Below, piece by piece: positions 1 through 12,397 of a DNA stretch of 64,000 nt (positions are counted from its first letter, which is position 1; the number at the start of each line of letters is the position of its first letter). This DNA comes from Quercus robur (Eukaryota > Streptophyta > Magnoliopsida > Fagales > Fagaceae). The notes under the pieces were generated by a model. That model searched no databases and was not told the origin of the DNA. It saw only the letters and a program-made list of their open reading frames with translations. The stretch spans positions 13,584,330 to 13,648,329 of the forward strand of contig NC_065538.1 in NCBI RefSeq assembly GCF_932294415.1. The letters run 5' to 3'. A program made the translations under genes and the position numbers.

Positions 1-2741
1 TCGCCTAACTTATGACATAGGCAGCTGGCTCACATGAGTGAAAAAAGGGTTGCAGATCTTGGCAAAGAAGTCTCTCATTCCTTTTGCCAAAGGTACGTCA
101 CTAAATCCTTGTGACTTTTGTTTATTTGGTAAACAACATAGAGTTTCATTTAATATACCCTCTATTAGAAAACCCAATGTATTAGATGTTGTTTAATGTT
201 GTTTATTCTGATGTATGTGGTCCCATTGATGTTAAGACTTTAGGTGGTAATAAATATTTTGTTACATTTATTGATGATACTTCACGAAAGGTGTGGGTTT
301 ATGTTTTGAAAACAAAAGACCAGGTATTTAAGCACTTCAAGAAATTCCATGCCATGGTGGAAAGAGAGAAAGGAAAGCCTTTGAAGTGTCTCCGTAGTGA
401 TAACGGAGGTGAATACACATCTAATGAATTCAAGAGTTACTGCTCTGAGAAAGACATTAGACATGAGAAGACAATTCCTGGTACCCCACAACAAAATAGT
501 GTGGCAGAAAGGATGAACCGTACTATTTTTGAGAAGATCAGATGTATGTTGAGAATGGCTAATCTGCTTAAGTCATTTTAGGGTGAAGCTGTTACGAATG
601 CATGCTACCCAATTAATAGATCTCCATCAGTTCCTTTGGATTTTGATATTCCAGAAAGAGTATGGACAGGGAAAGATGTTTCTTACTCTCACTTGAAGGT
701 ATTCAGGTGCAAGGCATTTGTTCATGTGCCTAAGGAACAAAGATCAAAACTTGGTAGCAAATCCACTTCTTGTATATTTGTTGGATATGGAGATGCAGAA
801 TTTGGCTACAAGTTATAGGATCCTAAAGAGAAGAAGATGATCAGAAGTCGAGATGTAGTTTTTCATGAGAACGAAAACTTGGCAGACTTTGAGAAAATTG
901 AAAGGCCTAAAGCTATAGTTGGAGGTGTTCCTGATCTTACACCTACTTCTTCTTCCTTAGATAATGCTACAAATAAGGAAGAGGTACAAGATGAGAATTA
1001 TGGTGATGAACCAACTGAATTTAATGTTGATGAGCCAATAGGTGTCGATGGTGATGATGTGACAAATACAGATGGTGTTGAGCAGGGGGAGTAGCCTTCT
1101 CCACTAGAGATGGTAGAACCTCAGGTGAGAAGGTCTACTAGAAAGTGTCGTCCATCGACTAAATACTCCACTTCTGAGTATACTATGATTACTGAAGAGG
1201 GGGAGCCAGAAAGTTTTCAGGAAGTACAGTCTCATAAGGATAAGCAAATGGGTGGTGGAACTTCTTTGAGCAAGAATAAGACTTATGACTTGGTGGAACT
1301 TCCTAAAGGCAAGAAGGTACTAAGAAACAAATGGGTGTTCAAGCTAAAGAAAGATGGTGACAAGTTAGTGAAGTATAAAGCTCGATTGGTGGTCAAGGGT
1401 TTCAGTCAGAAACAAGGGATTAACTTTGATGAGATATTCTCTCTAGTAGTCAAGATGAGTTCCATTTGGGTAATTCTGGGATTAGTAGCTAGCTTGGATC
1501 TGAAGCTTGAGCAACTTGATGTGAGGACAACTTTTCTTCATGGTGATTTGAAAGAAGAAATCTATATGGATCAGCCAGAGGGATTCAAAGTGAAAGGGAA
1601 AGAACATATGGTTTGCAAGTTAAAGAAGAGTTTGTATGGCTTGAAATAAGCTCCAAGACACTAGTACAAGAAGTTTGATTCATTCATGGTGGGTCACAGG
1701 TATATGAGGACAAATGCAGATCATTGTGTGTATGTTAGAAAATTTCCCAATGGTAAATTTGTTATTCTTCTACTATATGTAGATGATATGTTTATAGTAG
1801 GACAAGATGCAGGTGTGATTGGAAATTTGAAGAAGGACTTGTTCAAGTCATTTGATATGAAAGACTTGGGTCCAGCAAGGCAAATTTTGGGTATGCAGAT
1901 TTTGCGTGATAGGAAAGCCAAGAAGCTATGGTTATCACAAGAGAAGTATATTGAGCGGATTCTTGAAAAGTTCAATATGAAGCATGCCAAGCCAGTCAGT
2001 ACACCTCTTGGTGCTCATTTCAAGCTAAGAAAGAAATCTTGTTCTTCATCCAAGAAAGAGAAAAAAGACATAGCATCAACTATTTATTTCTCAGTAGTTG
2101 GGAGTTTGATGTATGTTATGGTTTGCACACGACTAGATATTGCTCATGCAGTTGGTTTTGTTAGTAGGTTCATGGTTAATCCTGGTAATGATCACTGGGA
2201 AGTAGTGAAGTGGATCTTCAGGTACTTGAGAGGTAACTCTAAATTGTGCTTGAATTTTGGTGATTCTAAACCAATTTTGGAGGGTTATGTAGATGCAGAT
2301 TAGGCAGGCGACCTTGATGGTAGGAAATCTACATTAAGATATTTATTTACTTTTGCAGGGGGAGCTGTTTCATGGCAGTCACGATTGCAAAAATGTGTTG
2401 CCTTATCTACAACTGAAGCTGAGTACATTACAACTAATGAAGCAGGTAAAGAGATGCTTTGGTTGAAACGGTTTCTCCAAGAATTGGGTTTGAAGCAAGA
2501 TGGGTATGTAGTTAATTGTGATAGTCAAAGTGCTATAGACTTAAGCAAGAATTCTATGTACCATTCACGCTTGAAGCACATTGAGGTGAGATACAATTGG
2601 TTAAGACTAGTTATTGAACAACAGTCATTTGAATTAGAGAAGATTCACACAGATGAAAATCCCGCTGATATGTTAACTAAGGTTGTGTCTAGAGAGAAGC
2701 TAAAGCTTTGTGTCGGGTTAGCTGGCATGAATTCTAACTGA
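1..2741 (+). pseudogene. copia gag-pol polyprotein, decayed (integrase, RT, RNase H)
   Basis: Bases 1-185 encode a GAG-pre-integrase region (WHR-like start, AHMSEK) shifted by one base in an A run. From 186 to 2741 everything is in one frame: integrase core with YSDVCGPI, RSDNGGEY and a glutamate in the NSVAERMNRT stretch; integrase end (KLGSKSTSCIFVGYG); RT from about 1260 with [10 protein letters not shown] and the active-site motif YVDDM near 1780; RNase H from about 2280 with STTEAEYI and the HIEVRYN region. In-frame stops lie at 579, 816, 1092, 1647, 1662 and 2301. Family alignment suggests these were Trp or Gln codons (TGG to TAG, CAA to TAA, CAG to TAG). No other frame disruption is seen after 186. 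Not functional as read. Confidence 0.92.
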
Positions 2742-2787
2742 AGAGTTGGGTTGAAGATCTCCTTCGTAGTGGGCTGGAGGGGGAGAT

Positions 2788-3625
2788 TGTTGGGTGCAAG
2801 CACCGTGTGGGTCCAACCCACTTGCTTGCCACTCTTGTCAAAGCTCATTTATGAGCTTTTCTTCTCAAGCCCACAAAGTTTGCTCTTTGGTTTAATGCAA
2901 AGCTGAGCATGCATGGGAAGGTCTGACTTCTCTTATGAGAAGTGATGCAAAGCTTCCAAAGTCAGCATGTCATTCCTTGGGCAGTGACTTAGGCATGTGA
3001 GACATGTTGAAATTGAAAAGAAGAAAAGAAAGAAAACAGAGGCCACTCGGCCTTGAGTGGAGAGTTGAAGCACAGAGAGCAATTCGGCCATTTTTGGGTG
3101 TGAGTTCCATAGTGAGCAAGAAACACAAAAGAGAGGGCTTTAGTTGAGAGGTGAAGTCCGAAAAGATAGAGAGAAACACTGTGAGACTGTGAGAGAGTGA
3201 AAAAGAAAAAGGAGACATTTTTCTTTGTTCAAGTTACACACAAGGAATATAAATTGGTGGAGTTCTCATGGAGTTTTTGAGTGCTACAACCATAGAGAGT
3301 TGGAGTATTCAGAGGAAGATTTTGCTACTGGCTTTGTGGTGAGATTGTATTTACTCATTGAGATTTATTTGTTGTATATCCAATTTATTGTGGACTCAAG
3401 TTTAGTATAAACTTGATAGTTGTAATCTCTATTTCATAATGGATATTTTTCGGAGTTGTCCTGTGGTTTTTCCTTCTACACTAGAGGGTTTTCCACGAAA
3501 TATTTGGTGTTCTTGTGTGGTGGTATTTATGTGGTGCTTGTTGAATTTTTTTTTGGCTATTGCTTGGTAGTCATTAATTTTAATTCACACATAGACACAG
3601 AGGGGATTAGGATTTTTCCCCAACA
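2788..3625 (+). repeat. 3' LTR of the copia element
   Basis: Begins TGTTGGG and ends CCCAACA, a perfect 7-bp inverted repeat with the usual TG...CA ends, about 838 bp. A purine-rich tract (GGGCTGGAGGGGGAG, 2771-2785) lies just before it, as expected for plus-strand priming. The partner LTR is outside the window. Confidence 0.88.
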
Positions 3626-4038
3626 AGAAGGTTACGATCACAAAAATTTCCTCATATTTGTAGACAATAAAAATTAACCGCATTTCTTTTTTCTTGATAT
3701 TTTTAGGGGATAGAATTGAATTTTGGTATAAGAGGGTACAAAGGGACCAAGCTGCCACTAGGCCAAAAGGGCATACAAATTTTTTATTGGACTTTATTAT
3801 TTCTCAAAAAAGATATATGCTACAAAGAAAAAACATCTTGGGAAACATAACTTAATTACAAAGGTCCAATATGGTTTAATATTTATATAATATATTGCAT
3901 ACAATATCCTCCCACATGAATGTGTGTACCCCACACAAGTGTGAGATTTACTATAATGTAAGTGAATGTTACACACAACACATCACACATAATACCACCT
4001 CGCATCTATGAGAGACCATCAAGAGACCAGTTCATATG

Positions 4039-4071
<33 letters not shown>

Positions 4072-4114
4072 TAATGGTAGGGCAAAGCTTTAGGCCAAGT
4101 ATATGTTCGATTGA
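3626..4114. other. NDUFS7 unit A downstream spacer, with (AT)n
   Basis: No gene. The sequence is homologous to spacers beginning near 14220 and 24820 and near 49860 (shared words: GGTTAYGAT, a TTGGTATAAGAGG block, GCTACAAAGAAAAAAC, CACATGA...GTGTG, CAAGTTCATATGCTA). An AT dinucleotide tract occupies about 4041-4069. This shared spacer marks the left end of each tandem unit. Confidence 0.75.
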
Positions 4115-5527
4115 TCACTTAGTCCACCAAAAAATAAAAAAGTCCCTCCTCCTGTTAATCTTCTTCTGTAATTGGAGTAGTGAATAGATTAGGGCCTCAG
4201 TTGATGGAGGACACCCAGGAGCATATATGTCAACTGGGACAATCCTGTCACAGCCTCGAACAACGCAGTATGAGTAATGGTAATAGCCCCCCCCATTTGC
4301 ACAGCTTCCCATAGAGATGACCCAACGTGACTCTGGCATTTGATCATAGATCTTGCAAAAATTATGGCTAATATTAATGCAATATACAATTTCAAATTCC
4401 AATCTGGTCTGGTTAACGGGGTGCTCTTAAAGAATTTGTTAATGGATTATTTTAGTAAAATTTTAATACTAATTTCATGTGAAATATAAAAAAATCTTTA
4501 AAAAATTAATTGCTTTTTTATTTTCCTATAAAAGATTTCTAAAGAAATATAAAAAACTCTTAAAGAAATTAATTACTTTTTATTTTCCTATAAATTATTT
4601 CTAAAAATATTTCCTAAATAAATGCTTTATTAAGGCATTCATTAACTTTTCCCTTGTATTAATACCAGATGGGAAGTGGGCAGTTTGCATAGTATAGAAA
4701 TCAATTCTGAATGTTATGGGGGATACATGGAACTAGACAAAAGAACACTAATGTTGGGGGACATTGCCATGTGTAATGATAAAGTCTTGGAATGGTCATT
4801 GAGTTTTGGTTCAAATATGTGATTCCTTGTAAGAGTAGGATCAATGTTTTCAATACCTTACTGTACCGGTTGGTATGACCAGTATTTGTCGTACTTTTTG
4901 AGTTCGGTTCTTGAGAAGGTCTAAATATTAGGGTATAGAACTATATATGATTCATCATTCTTAATCTCCCAATTAAATGAGACCACATTAAGTAATGACC
5001 TTTGGGCAAAAGACAAATACGATCCCCCAAGCAAAATGAAACACAATTTCATCTAATAACAAAACTTTTCCTTAAAAAAAAAAAAAAAATGATCTATATC
5101 ATCAAAACCTACTTCCGAAGTGCTGGAGCCATCTTATTAGTGAGAGTGCCAGCCACAACCATAACATCGGCTTGTCATGGGCTGAGCCTGAAGATGATGC
5201 CATACCTGTCCAGATCGTACCTGCCGGCCCGGCGTGTATCATCTCAACCGCACAACATGCCAGCCCAAAAGTCACAGGCCACATGGACCCTGTTCGGGCC
5301 CAATTCATGAGTGAATCAACCTTTGATATTGCATACTCTGCCACCTTGTTCAAGCCCATATTGACCGGAAGAGGAGTTGAGCTTCTATGGTTTGGAGGAG
5401 CCGATGAGTGAGACTGAGGCTGAGAGGAGGACATGTGTGATAAAAGGGTTGTGTGGAGCAAGGTGGAACTTTGGGATGAGAGCAAGGTTAGCTTTGAAGC
5501 TGTATGTCTTGGTATAAGAGCAGCCAT
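4115..5527 (-). pseudogene. NDUFS7: NDUFS7 copy A, complex I 20-kDa subunit pseudogene
   Basis: Two exons on minus: exon 1 5527-5113 and exon 2 4352-4115, with a short intron of about 0.76 kb. Exon 1 starts [13 protein letters not shown], a basic, hydroxylated mitochondrial presequence, and reads into the conserved NWARTGS and GLACCAVEM segment. Just after HAG there is a frameshift; in the restored register the RPSPRQ motif carries a CGA to TGA stop. Exon 2 reads [20 protein letters not shown]...GCPPS, ending WWTK. The acceptor base pair before exon 2 is AA rather than AG (TTGCAA|G; copies B and C have AG|G). The donor GTAGGT is usable. Conclusion: a pseudogene that still shows both exons. 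Confidence 0.93.
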
Positions 5528-5544
5528 TTGGTCAAACCAACTTA

Positions 5545-6965
5545 TGTGCCCGTTTGTTTCTGCATTTTGAACCTAAAAAGCGCTTTTTGAAAAAGTCAAA
5601 CTAAAATATGCGTTTGGTTAAGCCCAAAACGCAACTTTTTGATAAAAGTTGCGTTTTGGGCATAGACCAAAAATTTGGAGAATCACGGAAATTTTTATGG
5701 ACTCTCAGGGGTCCATAAATGAAAACACGCAATGCGCGTTTTCAGTGGGTTACCGTTGCAAAATTAAAATTACGGAAATACCCATCACAAACCCACGGCC
5801 ACAATCCAAAAACACATACCAAAAATACACATAGAAAGACAGAAAGAAATAAGAAGAAGAGGAAGAAGAAGATGAAGACGAAGATTAAAATCATTACCCA
5901 AAACACAAACCACAATCCAAAAATACAGAAATCAAATAGCACAAACCCACGGCCAAACAACCATAAACACATAGAAAGACAGAAAGAAAGAAGAAGAGGA
6001 AGAAGAAGATGAAGACGAAGAAAGACCGAACCCACAGTGTTCAGTTCAGGTCGTGAGGCTTCTCAATTTTCAGTTCAGGTCCGCGAGCAATTTGCTTCAT
6101 ATAAGTCAAGAAGCGGAAGTGGAGATCTTTTGGAAATCAAGTGGAAAAAAAAAAAATTTTGAGAGAGCCGAAGAGCTTTGGAATTGAGAGAGCCTTCTGG
6201 AAACAAAGGGAAAAGGAAAAAGGAAAAATGAAAGAATGAGAGAATGAGAGAGCCTTCTGGAAGGTGGAGGTGTGGGAAAAAGGAGAAGATGTGGACAAAA
6301 TAGTGTACACGTGTGTGGTGGATAAAATACAAGAGAAAAAAAAAAAGGGAAAGGTAACGTATGGAGGGAAAAAAAAAAAAAAAAAAAGGAAAAGTATTAG
6401 AAATCACAATTTCAAAATATGACCACAATATTTTCACAATAAATTTTAAGTAATTAGCTAATATTGATGAGTAAAAATATAATTTCAGTAATGAGTTCAA
6501 ATTAGAACTAGTAACAACTTTTCATATAAGATTCTGTTATGATTCTTGTGAAAGTATTGCAAAAAATATTGTAGATGTAACACTTTTTGTTGAAAAATAT
6601 AATTGTTGAAAATGAATAGAAAAAGAAAAATAAATATTAAAAAAGAATAAATTTGATTACAAAATAAAAATTTAAAAAGTGGATAGGCAAAAGATAAATG
6701 TCATTGTTGATTGTCCAAACAGCACAAAAATTTGTCTAACCTGTTGGAGATGCTCTTATATATACATTGTCCTTTTTGGTAATTTATCCCTCAAACTGTC
6801 ACTTTTATAAGTGCTAGCCAAACATTCAGCTTTTTCAAAAAGCACTTTTTAACAGTTTTTACCAAACACTCAACTTTTTGAAAATGCACTTTTTCAATTA
6901 TGCACTTTTTGAAAACTCCACTTTTTCATTATGCACTTTTACAAAAAGCTGAACCAAACTCACCC
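5545..6965. mobile_element. PIF/Harbinger-like non-autonomous element, TTA target repeats
   Basis: Inserted 17 bp upstream of the copy A start codon. Compared with copy C, whose corresponding sequence goes straight from CCAACA to AGAGAGAG, the insert is flanked by TTA (5542-5544) and TTA (6966-6968). The ends are imperfect inverted repeats (GTGCCCGTTTGTTTCTGC against GGGTGAGTTTGGTTCAGC). The inner left part has AAAAGCGCTTTTTGAAAAAG-like motifs and the right end several GCACTTTTT motifs. No transposase ORF. Two copies of an AG-rich block occur at about 5785-5885 and 5940-6022. Confidence 0.62.
5785..6022. repeat. two direct copies of a purine-rich block
   Basis: ACAAACCCACGGCCA, then AACACATA..GAAAGACAGAAAGAAA, then AGAAGAGGAAGAAGAAGATG, occurs twice (about 5788-5885 and 5941-6022). 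Both copies lie inside the TTA-flanked element. The open frames here are low-complexity and I do not consider them genes. Confidence 0.6.
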
Positions 6966-7241
6966 TTAGAGAGAGCTTATATTTTTTATGAGAGAAAGAA
7001 CTTGAAGCTTTGGGAGAGAGAGTTTTAAGATATTTATAGTTGAGGGATAGAAAGAGAGAATCCAAGTTTTATTTTTGAGTGAGAGAGAAGGTGTGTTTGT
7101 GTCAATATTTTTTATTTTAAGGATAAACGGCATAATTTTATTTAAAGAAAAGAATAAGTCTATAAAAAAAGAGCGAAAAAACTTGTTACGTTACAGAGGA
7201 GACTCTTCCAACCAAAACCAACTGAAACAACGTCTCAAACT

Positions 7242-7844
7242 TGTTGGAAATATTTTAGTGAATAAACAAGTTTTGATACAAAAAATAATATCCCAAATAA
7301 TTAGCAAGAACATAAAATAAAAAGGAGTTTAGAACAATCTCACAATGCTATAGAATCACGCTGCGAAAGCGTTGTCCTTAAAGGTTGATTCCTGCCACCG
7401 AAAGTAAAACTTGGTGCGATTGGTTCTCTTGGCCAAACAACGCCCCAGGATTAGACTATAGCGTCGACCTTTGTGATGTACGCACTTCCACTCACAAAAA
7501 TTTTAAGAACAACCTTCTATTGCCTTTCCTTAGAACAAATATTCTTGTAGAAAAAATATGTGGGAGAGAAAGATAGTAGACTTGTGTATTTCTAAAATAT
7601 AGAGTAGTAAAAAAGACCCCTTTAGAAAGTGTGTTATGATGAGTATTATATAGGTTACTTATGAAGATAATAGTCTATAGTTATTGGTTACTAATAACCC
7701 TTAAAAGCCCAACGGCTATATTATCAATTATTGCCTAACGGCTATTTTTCTCATAATTTCTCAACGGCTATTTTACTCATAAATTTCCAACGGTTAGAAA
7801 ATAAATAAGAATAAAAGTGTTTGGAACACACACTCACACCAACA
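7242..7844 (-). repeat. 3' LTR of minus-strand copia element
   Basis: 603 bp, TGTTGG...CCAACA. Near its right end it carries a short array of CAACGGCTATTTT-type repeats (about 7708-7795). One of these is missing from the partner LTR, which explains most of their length difference. Confidence 0.9.
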
Positions 7845-8155
7845 ATCCCCCACATGTTACAAACACAAAATAGGAAAGGCACGCAACTAAAAAAAGCATG
7901 CATCAATATGGTACCAGAAGGTTTTAACCATACATAGGATATATAAGTAGGAACTAAAAGACAATGGTGGAGTTAAAACTCTTTTAACCAAGCTATTAGT
8001 AAACCAAACTTACCACCCACATAACTTTTTTTATCAAGGTTGTTCTTAAGCGGGTTGGCGCCTTATCCAGGCTATGCACCATTGGGTTTCATGAGAGCTC
8101 TAGAGACCTACCCAAAAAGTCTCATAGGAAGCGGCACAACTTCCACTCACACATA

Positions 8156-8366
8156 GGTGGCATCCATCAGGAGTGCATGCAGAACACCCCATCCCAACAA
8201 GTAGGGAGTATGGATCCGTTAAGAGCCTAACGCTCAACCTCCAACAATCTGCAACTTAATCGGTGGCATCCATCAGGAGTGCGTGCAGATACACCCCATC
8301 CCAATAGGTAGGGATATGGATCCATTAAGAGCCTAAAGCTCAACCTCACCAAATTCTGCAACTTAG
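8156..8366. repeat. 106-bp direct tandem repeat, 2 copies
   Basis: GGTGGCATCCATCAGGAGTG starts at 8156 and again at 8262. The two units run side by side and share ACCCCATCCCAA, TATGGATCC, TTAAGAGCCTAA and TCTGCAACTTA. They lie between the 3' LTR and the RNase H end of the minus-strand copia element, that is, in its 3' untranslated region. Confidence 0.85.
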
Positions 8367-8515
8367 CACTGTCTCACACCATAGGGATGGACTCATCAAT
8401 AATCTCCTTACTGAGATAGCGGAAAACACGTAACAAATGACAGTGCCCATAGACCACTAATGACCTCTACCCATTTAACCTCTTGTGTGGAATCACCCAT
8501 CATAGAGGTTGGGCA

Positions 8516-10640
8516 TTAGCCATAGTGTTGCAACTTGGGTATTAGTCCAATCCCCCTAGATATCTCACTCACCAGCCTTATTGCTAGTGGTTTGGTCAAA
8601 GGATCGGCTAAGTTCCTTTCAGACCTCACAAGATCCAATGACATAACATCATTATCAATAAGCTGCCTTAGCCTCAATTGGATATGTCGACTTTTCCCAT
8701 TATAAACTTTGCTCTTAACACGTGTTATGGCAGCCTGACAATCACGAGGAAAGCAAACAGAGACAACAGAGTTAGTAAATTGAGGCATATCAATTAATAA
8801 ACTCCTAAGCCATATAGCTTTGGACCCAGCCTTCTCTAAAGCCATTAACTCTGTTTCCATATTAGATCTCACAATACAAGTCTTCTTGGATGACTTCCAA
8901 GAGACAGCCCTTCCAGCTAGTGTGAGCACATATCCACTAGTGGGCTTTACATAATTTGTATTAGAGATCCAGTTAGCATCACAATATCCTTTTAAAACAA
9001 CAGGATAACCACAATATGACAAACAAAAATAAAAAGTCCCCTTTGAATATATCAATAATATAGATATTGTATCCCAATGCTCAACACTAGGACTATGAGT
9101 GTATCCATTCAATCTACCAACATCATATGAAATATCAAGGCGACTACAGTTTGTCAAAAATATTAAACAACCAATAATTTGTGCTTACTTATCTTGTGAA
9201 ATATTATCACCACATTTTTTACCAAGTGCGCCTTTAAATCATACATAATAGGCATAGGTCACATATCAAAGTGTTTAATTTTTTTTCCTCACATAATGAG
9301 ATTGTGACAGTATATTGCAACCATTATCCTTAAGGATCTTGATGCCTAAAATAGCATTTGCCCCAACCAAAATTTTCATATCAAATTTAGAGGCAAGAAA
9401 ACATTTAGTATCATGCACAACATTATGGCTAGTTCTAAATATAATTAAGTCATCAACATATAAACAAATAATGACACCTTCATTATTATTTAGCTTATAA
9501 TATATGCATTTATTCTCATAATCATAAATCACAAATCCATATGTAAGCATCATATATCAAAATTTTCATGTCATTGTATAGGTGCTTGTTTTAATCCATA
9601 CAAGGATTTAACCAATTTACAACCTTTATGTTATTGTCCAAGGACAACACAACCCTTGGGTTGCTCTATATAATTTTTTTTTCTCCTTTCTGATTCACCT
9701 ATTAGAAAAACAGTTTTAACATCCATATGATGTAAATAGGTTTGTAAATAGATACAATAACAAACAACATTCTTATAGATGCAATTCTAATAATCGAAGA
9801 ATAAGTATAAAGTAATCAACATGATATTTTTGCTTATAGCCTTTAGCTACCGAAATGTCTTATACTTATCTATGATCCCATTCAGTTATAAGTTTCTTTT
9901 AAAAACCCACTTGCAACCATACAAATTTTGTTTTAAACACCCACTTGCAACCAATAGGCTTAACCTTAGATGGAAGCTCAACCCATTCCAAGTGTGATTA
10001 GACATGATCTAATAATTTGTTAAAAGCTTCCAACAATAATGGTGCATCAACAAATTTAATTGCATCATAATAACTTACATGTTCATCTTCAACAATATAG
10101 GTAAGAAAGTTGTTACCGTAACTCTTTTTCTCCCTAGTTTGCTTACTTCTTCTCAATTCTTGCACATCACAACAAGATCATTAGAAGTATCAATAGGTTC
10201 ATGAAACATATTTTCCTTATTTTTCCAAGGAAATTCATACTTAAAGAAAGTATTTTTTTAAGATTTAACAATAGTACTAAATTCTAAATACATCACTATT
10301 GATGAAAATAATTCTATATCATGAACTATAACAAACATAACCAATAAATACACAATCACATATTTAAGAATCAAGTTTCCTCCTTTTAGGTTCATGTAGC
10401 ACGACCTTAGGCAAGTACCCCCACACTTTGAGGTATTCTCATTTTAGATTTGGCAAACATCTTAGCCAACTACCCCCACAATTCGAGGTATACCAAGTTA
10501 GGCTTATGTCATTCTCAACTTCATTTTTTATATTTTATAAAATTTCCAATACCTCGTCTTTGGTTCCTAATACACAAAGTTAAATAAATATAGAATGGTC
10601 ATCAACAAAGATTACATAAAATCTTTTACCACCTCTAATC
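8516..10640 (-). pseudogene. copia pol remnants (RNase H, RT, integrase end)
   Basis: RNase H and the RT tail are open from 9157 to 8516 (MTNCSRLDISYDVGRLNGYT; YCDANWISN; the ETELMALEKAGSKAIWL segment; CQAAI; KSRHIQLR). RT with the motif LYVDDL is at 9553-9275. Further upstream only broken pieces can be read: an integrase tail near 10460-10360 (KYLKVWGYLPKV, HEPKRRKLDS) and RT/linker pieces between. Multiple stops and frameshifts. Nothing codes from about 10640 to the 5' LTR, a very AT-rich 1.2 kb, so gag appears lost or unrecognisable. Confidence 0.85.
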
Positions 10641-11820
10641 ATTGTGTGTTTTAAATCATCCAAAATGCTATGGACCAAACTAAGGAGTTTGGTTCCTCTT
10701 ATTATAGATTTGCAAGGTTTTTATTTATTTATTTATTTATTTCAAAGTCACAAAAACCTATCCACCATCTCAAAACAACACATATAGCCAATAAAAATAT
10801 GTATATATAAATTTTCAATATCACTCTTGTACTTGGGGGATAAAAGGAATATTTATTCCCACTAAATATTATCCATTAGCCCAAAATACTAGTTGGATCA
10901 TTTTATTATTTATATATAAAGAAATTTTTAATTATTTTCCATAATTTTTCATTTCATATATTTGTGTCAACAGATGTAAAAATAATAGCTTTTGTACATA
11001 GAGCCGATAGCCTCTAGCTACTAGAAACCACTCTTAGAAATGTCCAAAATTTTACAAGAATAAGATACTTAATATTTTTGTAAAATTTGACATCATGATA
11101 CCAAAATTGTATAATACAAATGTTTAATCATTCATAATTTCTTTTTCACACAACCATAAATGATTATTTGAATACTTTGGCAAGGAAGATAATATTCAAT
11201 TAAATTATAGTATCTTTGTATCTTCATCATACAAAATAAGTATTCAAGATCATATGGCACCAGTTTTCTCACTTAACAATGGGAATGCCTTCACCATAAG
11301 TCTACACCATTTTTTCCTCTATTAGAATTTTTCCAAAAAATAAAATTTTATCTCATTTCTCATAAAAATTGTTTCTAACATTTTTTTTTTTAATTCCAAA
11401 AAACATTTCTCAAAACACATACGTTTTTCTTTAATCTCATGTTCCTCAGATTTCAATAAACATAAAACAATTTCACAAAATATAATACACATATAATATC
11501 ACATAATTGCAAATGCAATAAGTTGATATCCACATATCAATACAACGTTACATAATATTATTCACATATGATTTAGATTAGAGAATCAAAATCACATTTG
11601 GATGGACGTCATTTATTTTTTCTTCTAAAATATTAGTCCACCAAATTGTTTAGATAAAGCAGATAGTAAAATAAACTCCACAAAAGATATAAGTAATTAT
11701 ATCTAAGAATATAACTACTAGCATTTTTTCTTTATAAACATAATATCATATCACAAAATAAAATTTCATGATCAATAACTTGTTTATCCATTTTGAAACA
11801 CGAAGATCAACCTTTAAGAT

Positions 11821-12397
11821 TGTTGGAAATATTTTAGTGAATAAACAAGTTTTGATACAAAAAATAATATCCCAAATAATTAGGAAGAACATAAAATAAA
11901 AAGGAGTTTAGAACAATCTCATAATGCTATAGAATCATGCTGCGAAAGCGTTGTCCTTAAAGGTTGATTCCTGCCACCAAAAGTAAAACTTGGTGCGATT
12001 GGTTCTCTTGGCCAAACAACGCCCCAGGATTAGACTATAGCGTCGACCTTTGTGATGTACGCACTTCTACTCACAAAAAGTTTAAGAACAACCCTCTATT
12101 GCCTTTCCTTAGAACAAATATTCTTGTAGAAAAAATATGTGGGAGAGAAAGATAGTAGACTTGTGTATTTCTAAAATATGGAGTAGTAAAAAAGACCCCT
12201 TTAGAAAGTGTGTTATGATGAGTATTATATAGGCTACTTATGAAGATAATAGTCTATAGTTATTGGTTACCAATAACCCTTAAAAGCCCAACGGCTATTT
12301 TTCTCATAATTGCCCAACGGCTATTTTACTCATAAATTTCCAATGGCTAGAAAATAAATAAGAATAAAAGTGTTTGGAACACACACCCACACCAACA
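11821..12397 (-). repeat. 5' LTR of minus-strand copia element
   Basis: 577 bp, TGTTGG...CCAACA, closely matching 7242-7844. The right flank AAACT matches the left flank of the element. No tRNA-Met-type primer site could be recognised next to it. Confidence 0.9.

Larger units (their letters stand above)
1..3625 (+). mobile_element. Ty1/copia LTR retrotransposon, 3' part (5' end outside window)
   Basis: Plus-strand copia-type element entered from the left edge. It reads GAG-pre-integrase remnant, integrase, reverse transcriptase, RNase H, a purine-rich stretch (2774-2786) and a 3' LTR ending at 3625. The order integrase before reverse transcriptase is diagnostic of Ty1/copia. The 5' LTR and gag are not in the window, so the target duplication cannot be confirmed; it should be AGAAG (3626-3630) if 5 bp. 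The element lies in the downstream spacer of NDUFS7 copy A, whose repeated spacer sequence begins right after the LTR. Confidence 0.93.
7242..12397 (-). mobile_element. complete Ty1/copia retrotransposon, minus orientation
   Basis: Two LTRs (7242-7844 and 11821-12397) start TGTTGG and end CCAACA. They are flanked by the perfect 5-bp duplication AAACT (7237-7241 and 12398-12402). Pol remnants between them are on minus. A polypurine tract (CATGTGGGGGAT read on minus, 7845-7856) abuts the left LTR, which is therefore the 3' LTR. The insertion is upstream of NDUFS7 copy A; the empty site is visible in unit C near 46860 (CCAACAAGGCTAG). By eye the LTRs differ at roughly 17 positions plus one deletion of about 26 bp, suggesting a moderately old insertion. 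Confidence 0.92.

Noticed and set aside
4115..5527. Chloroplast ndhK or a plastid insertion as the identity of the NDUFS7-like exons
   Set aside because: The exons have a nuclear-type presequence, an intron, and the mitochondrial PSST motifs ([28 protein letters not shown]), not the plastid NdhK ones.
5719..6500. Lys/Arg-rich and Phe/Ser-rich frames
   Set aside because: They are translations of purine-rich repeats inside a non-autonomous transposon.
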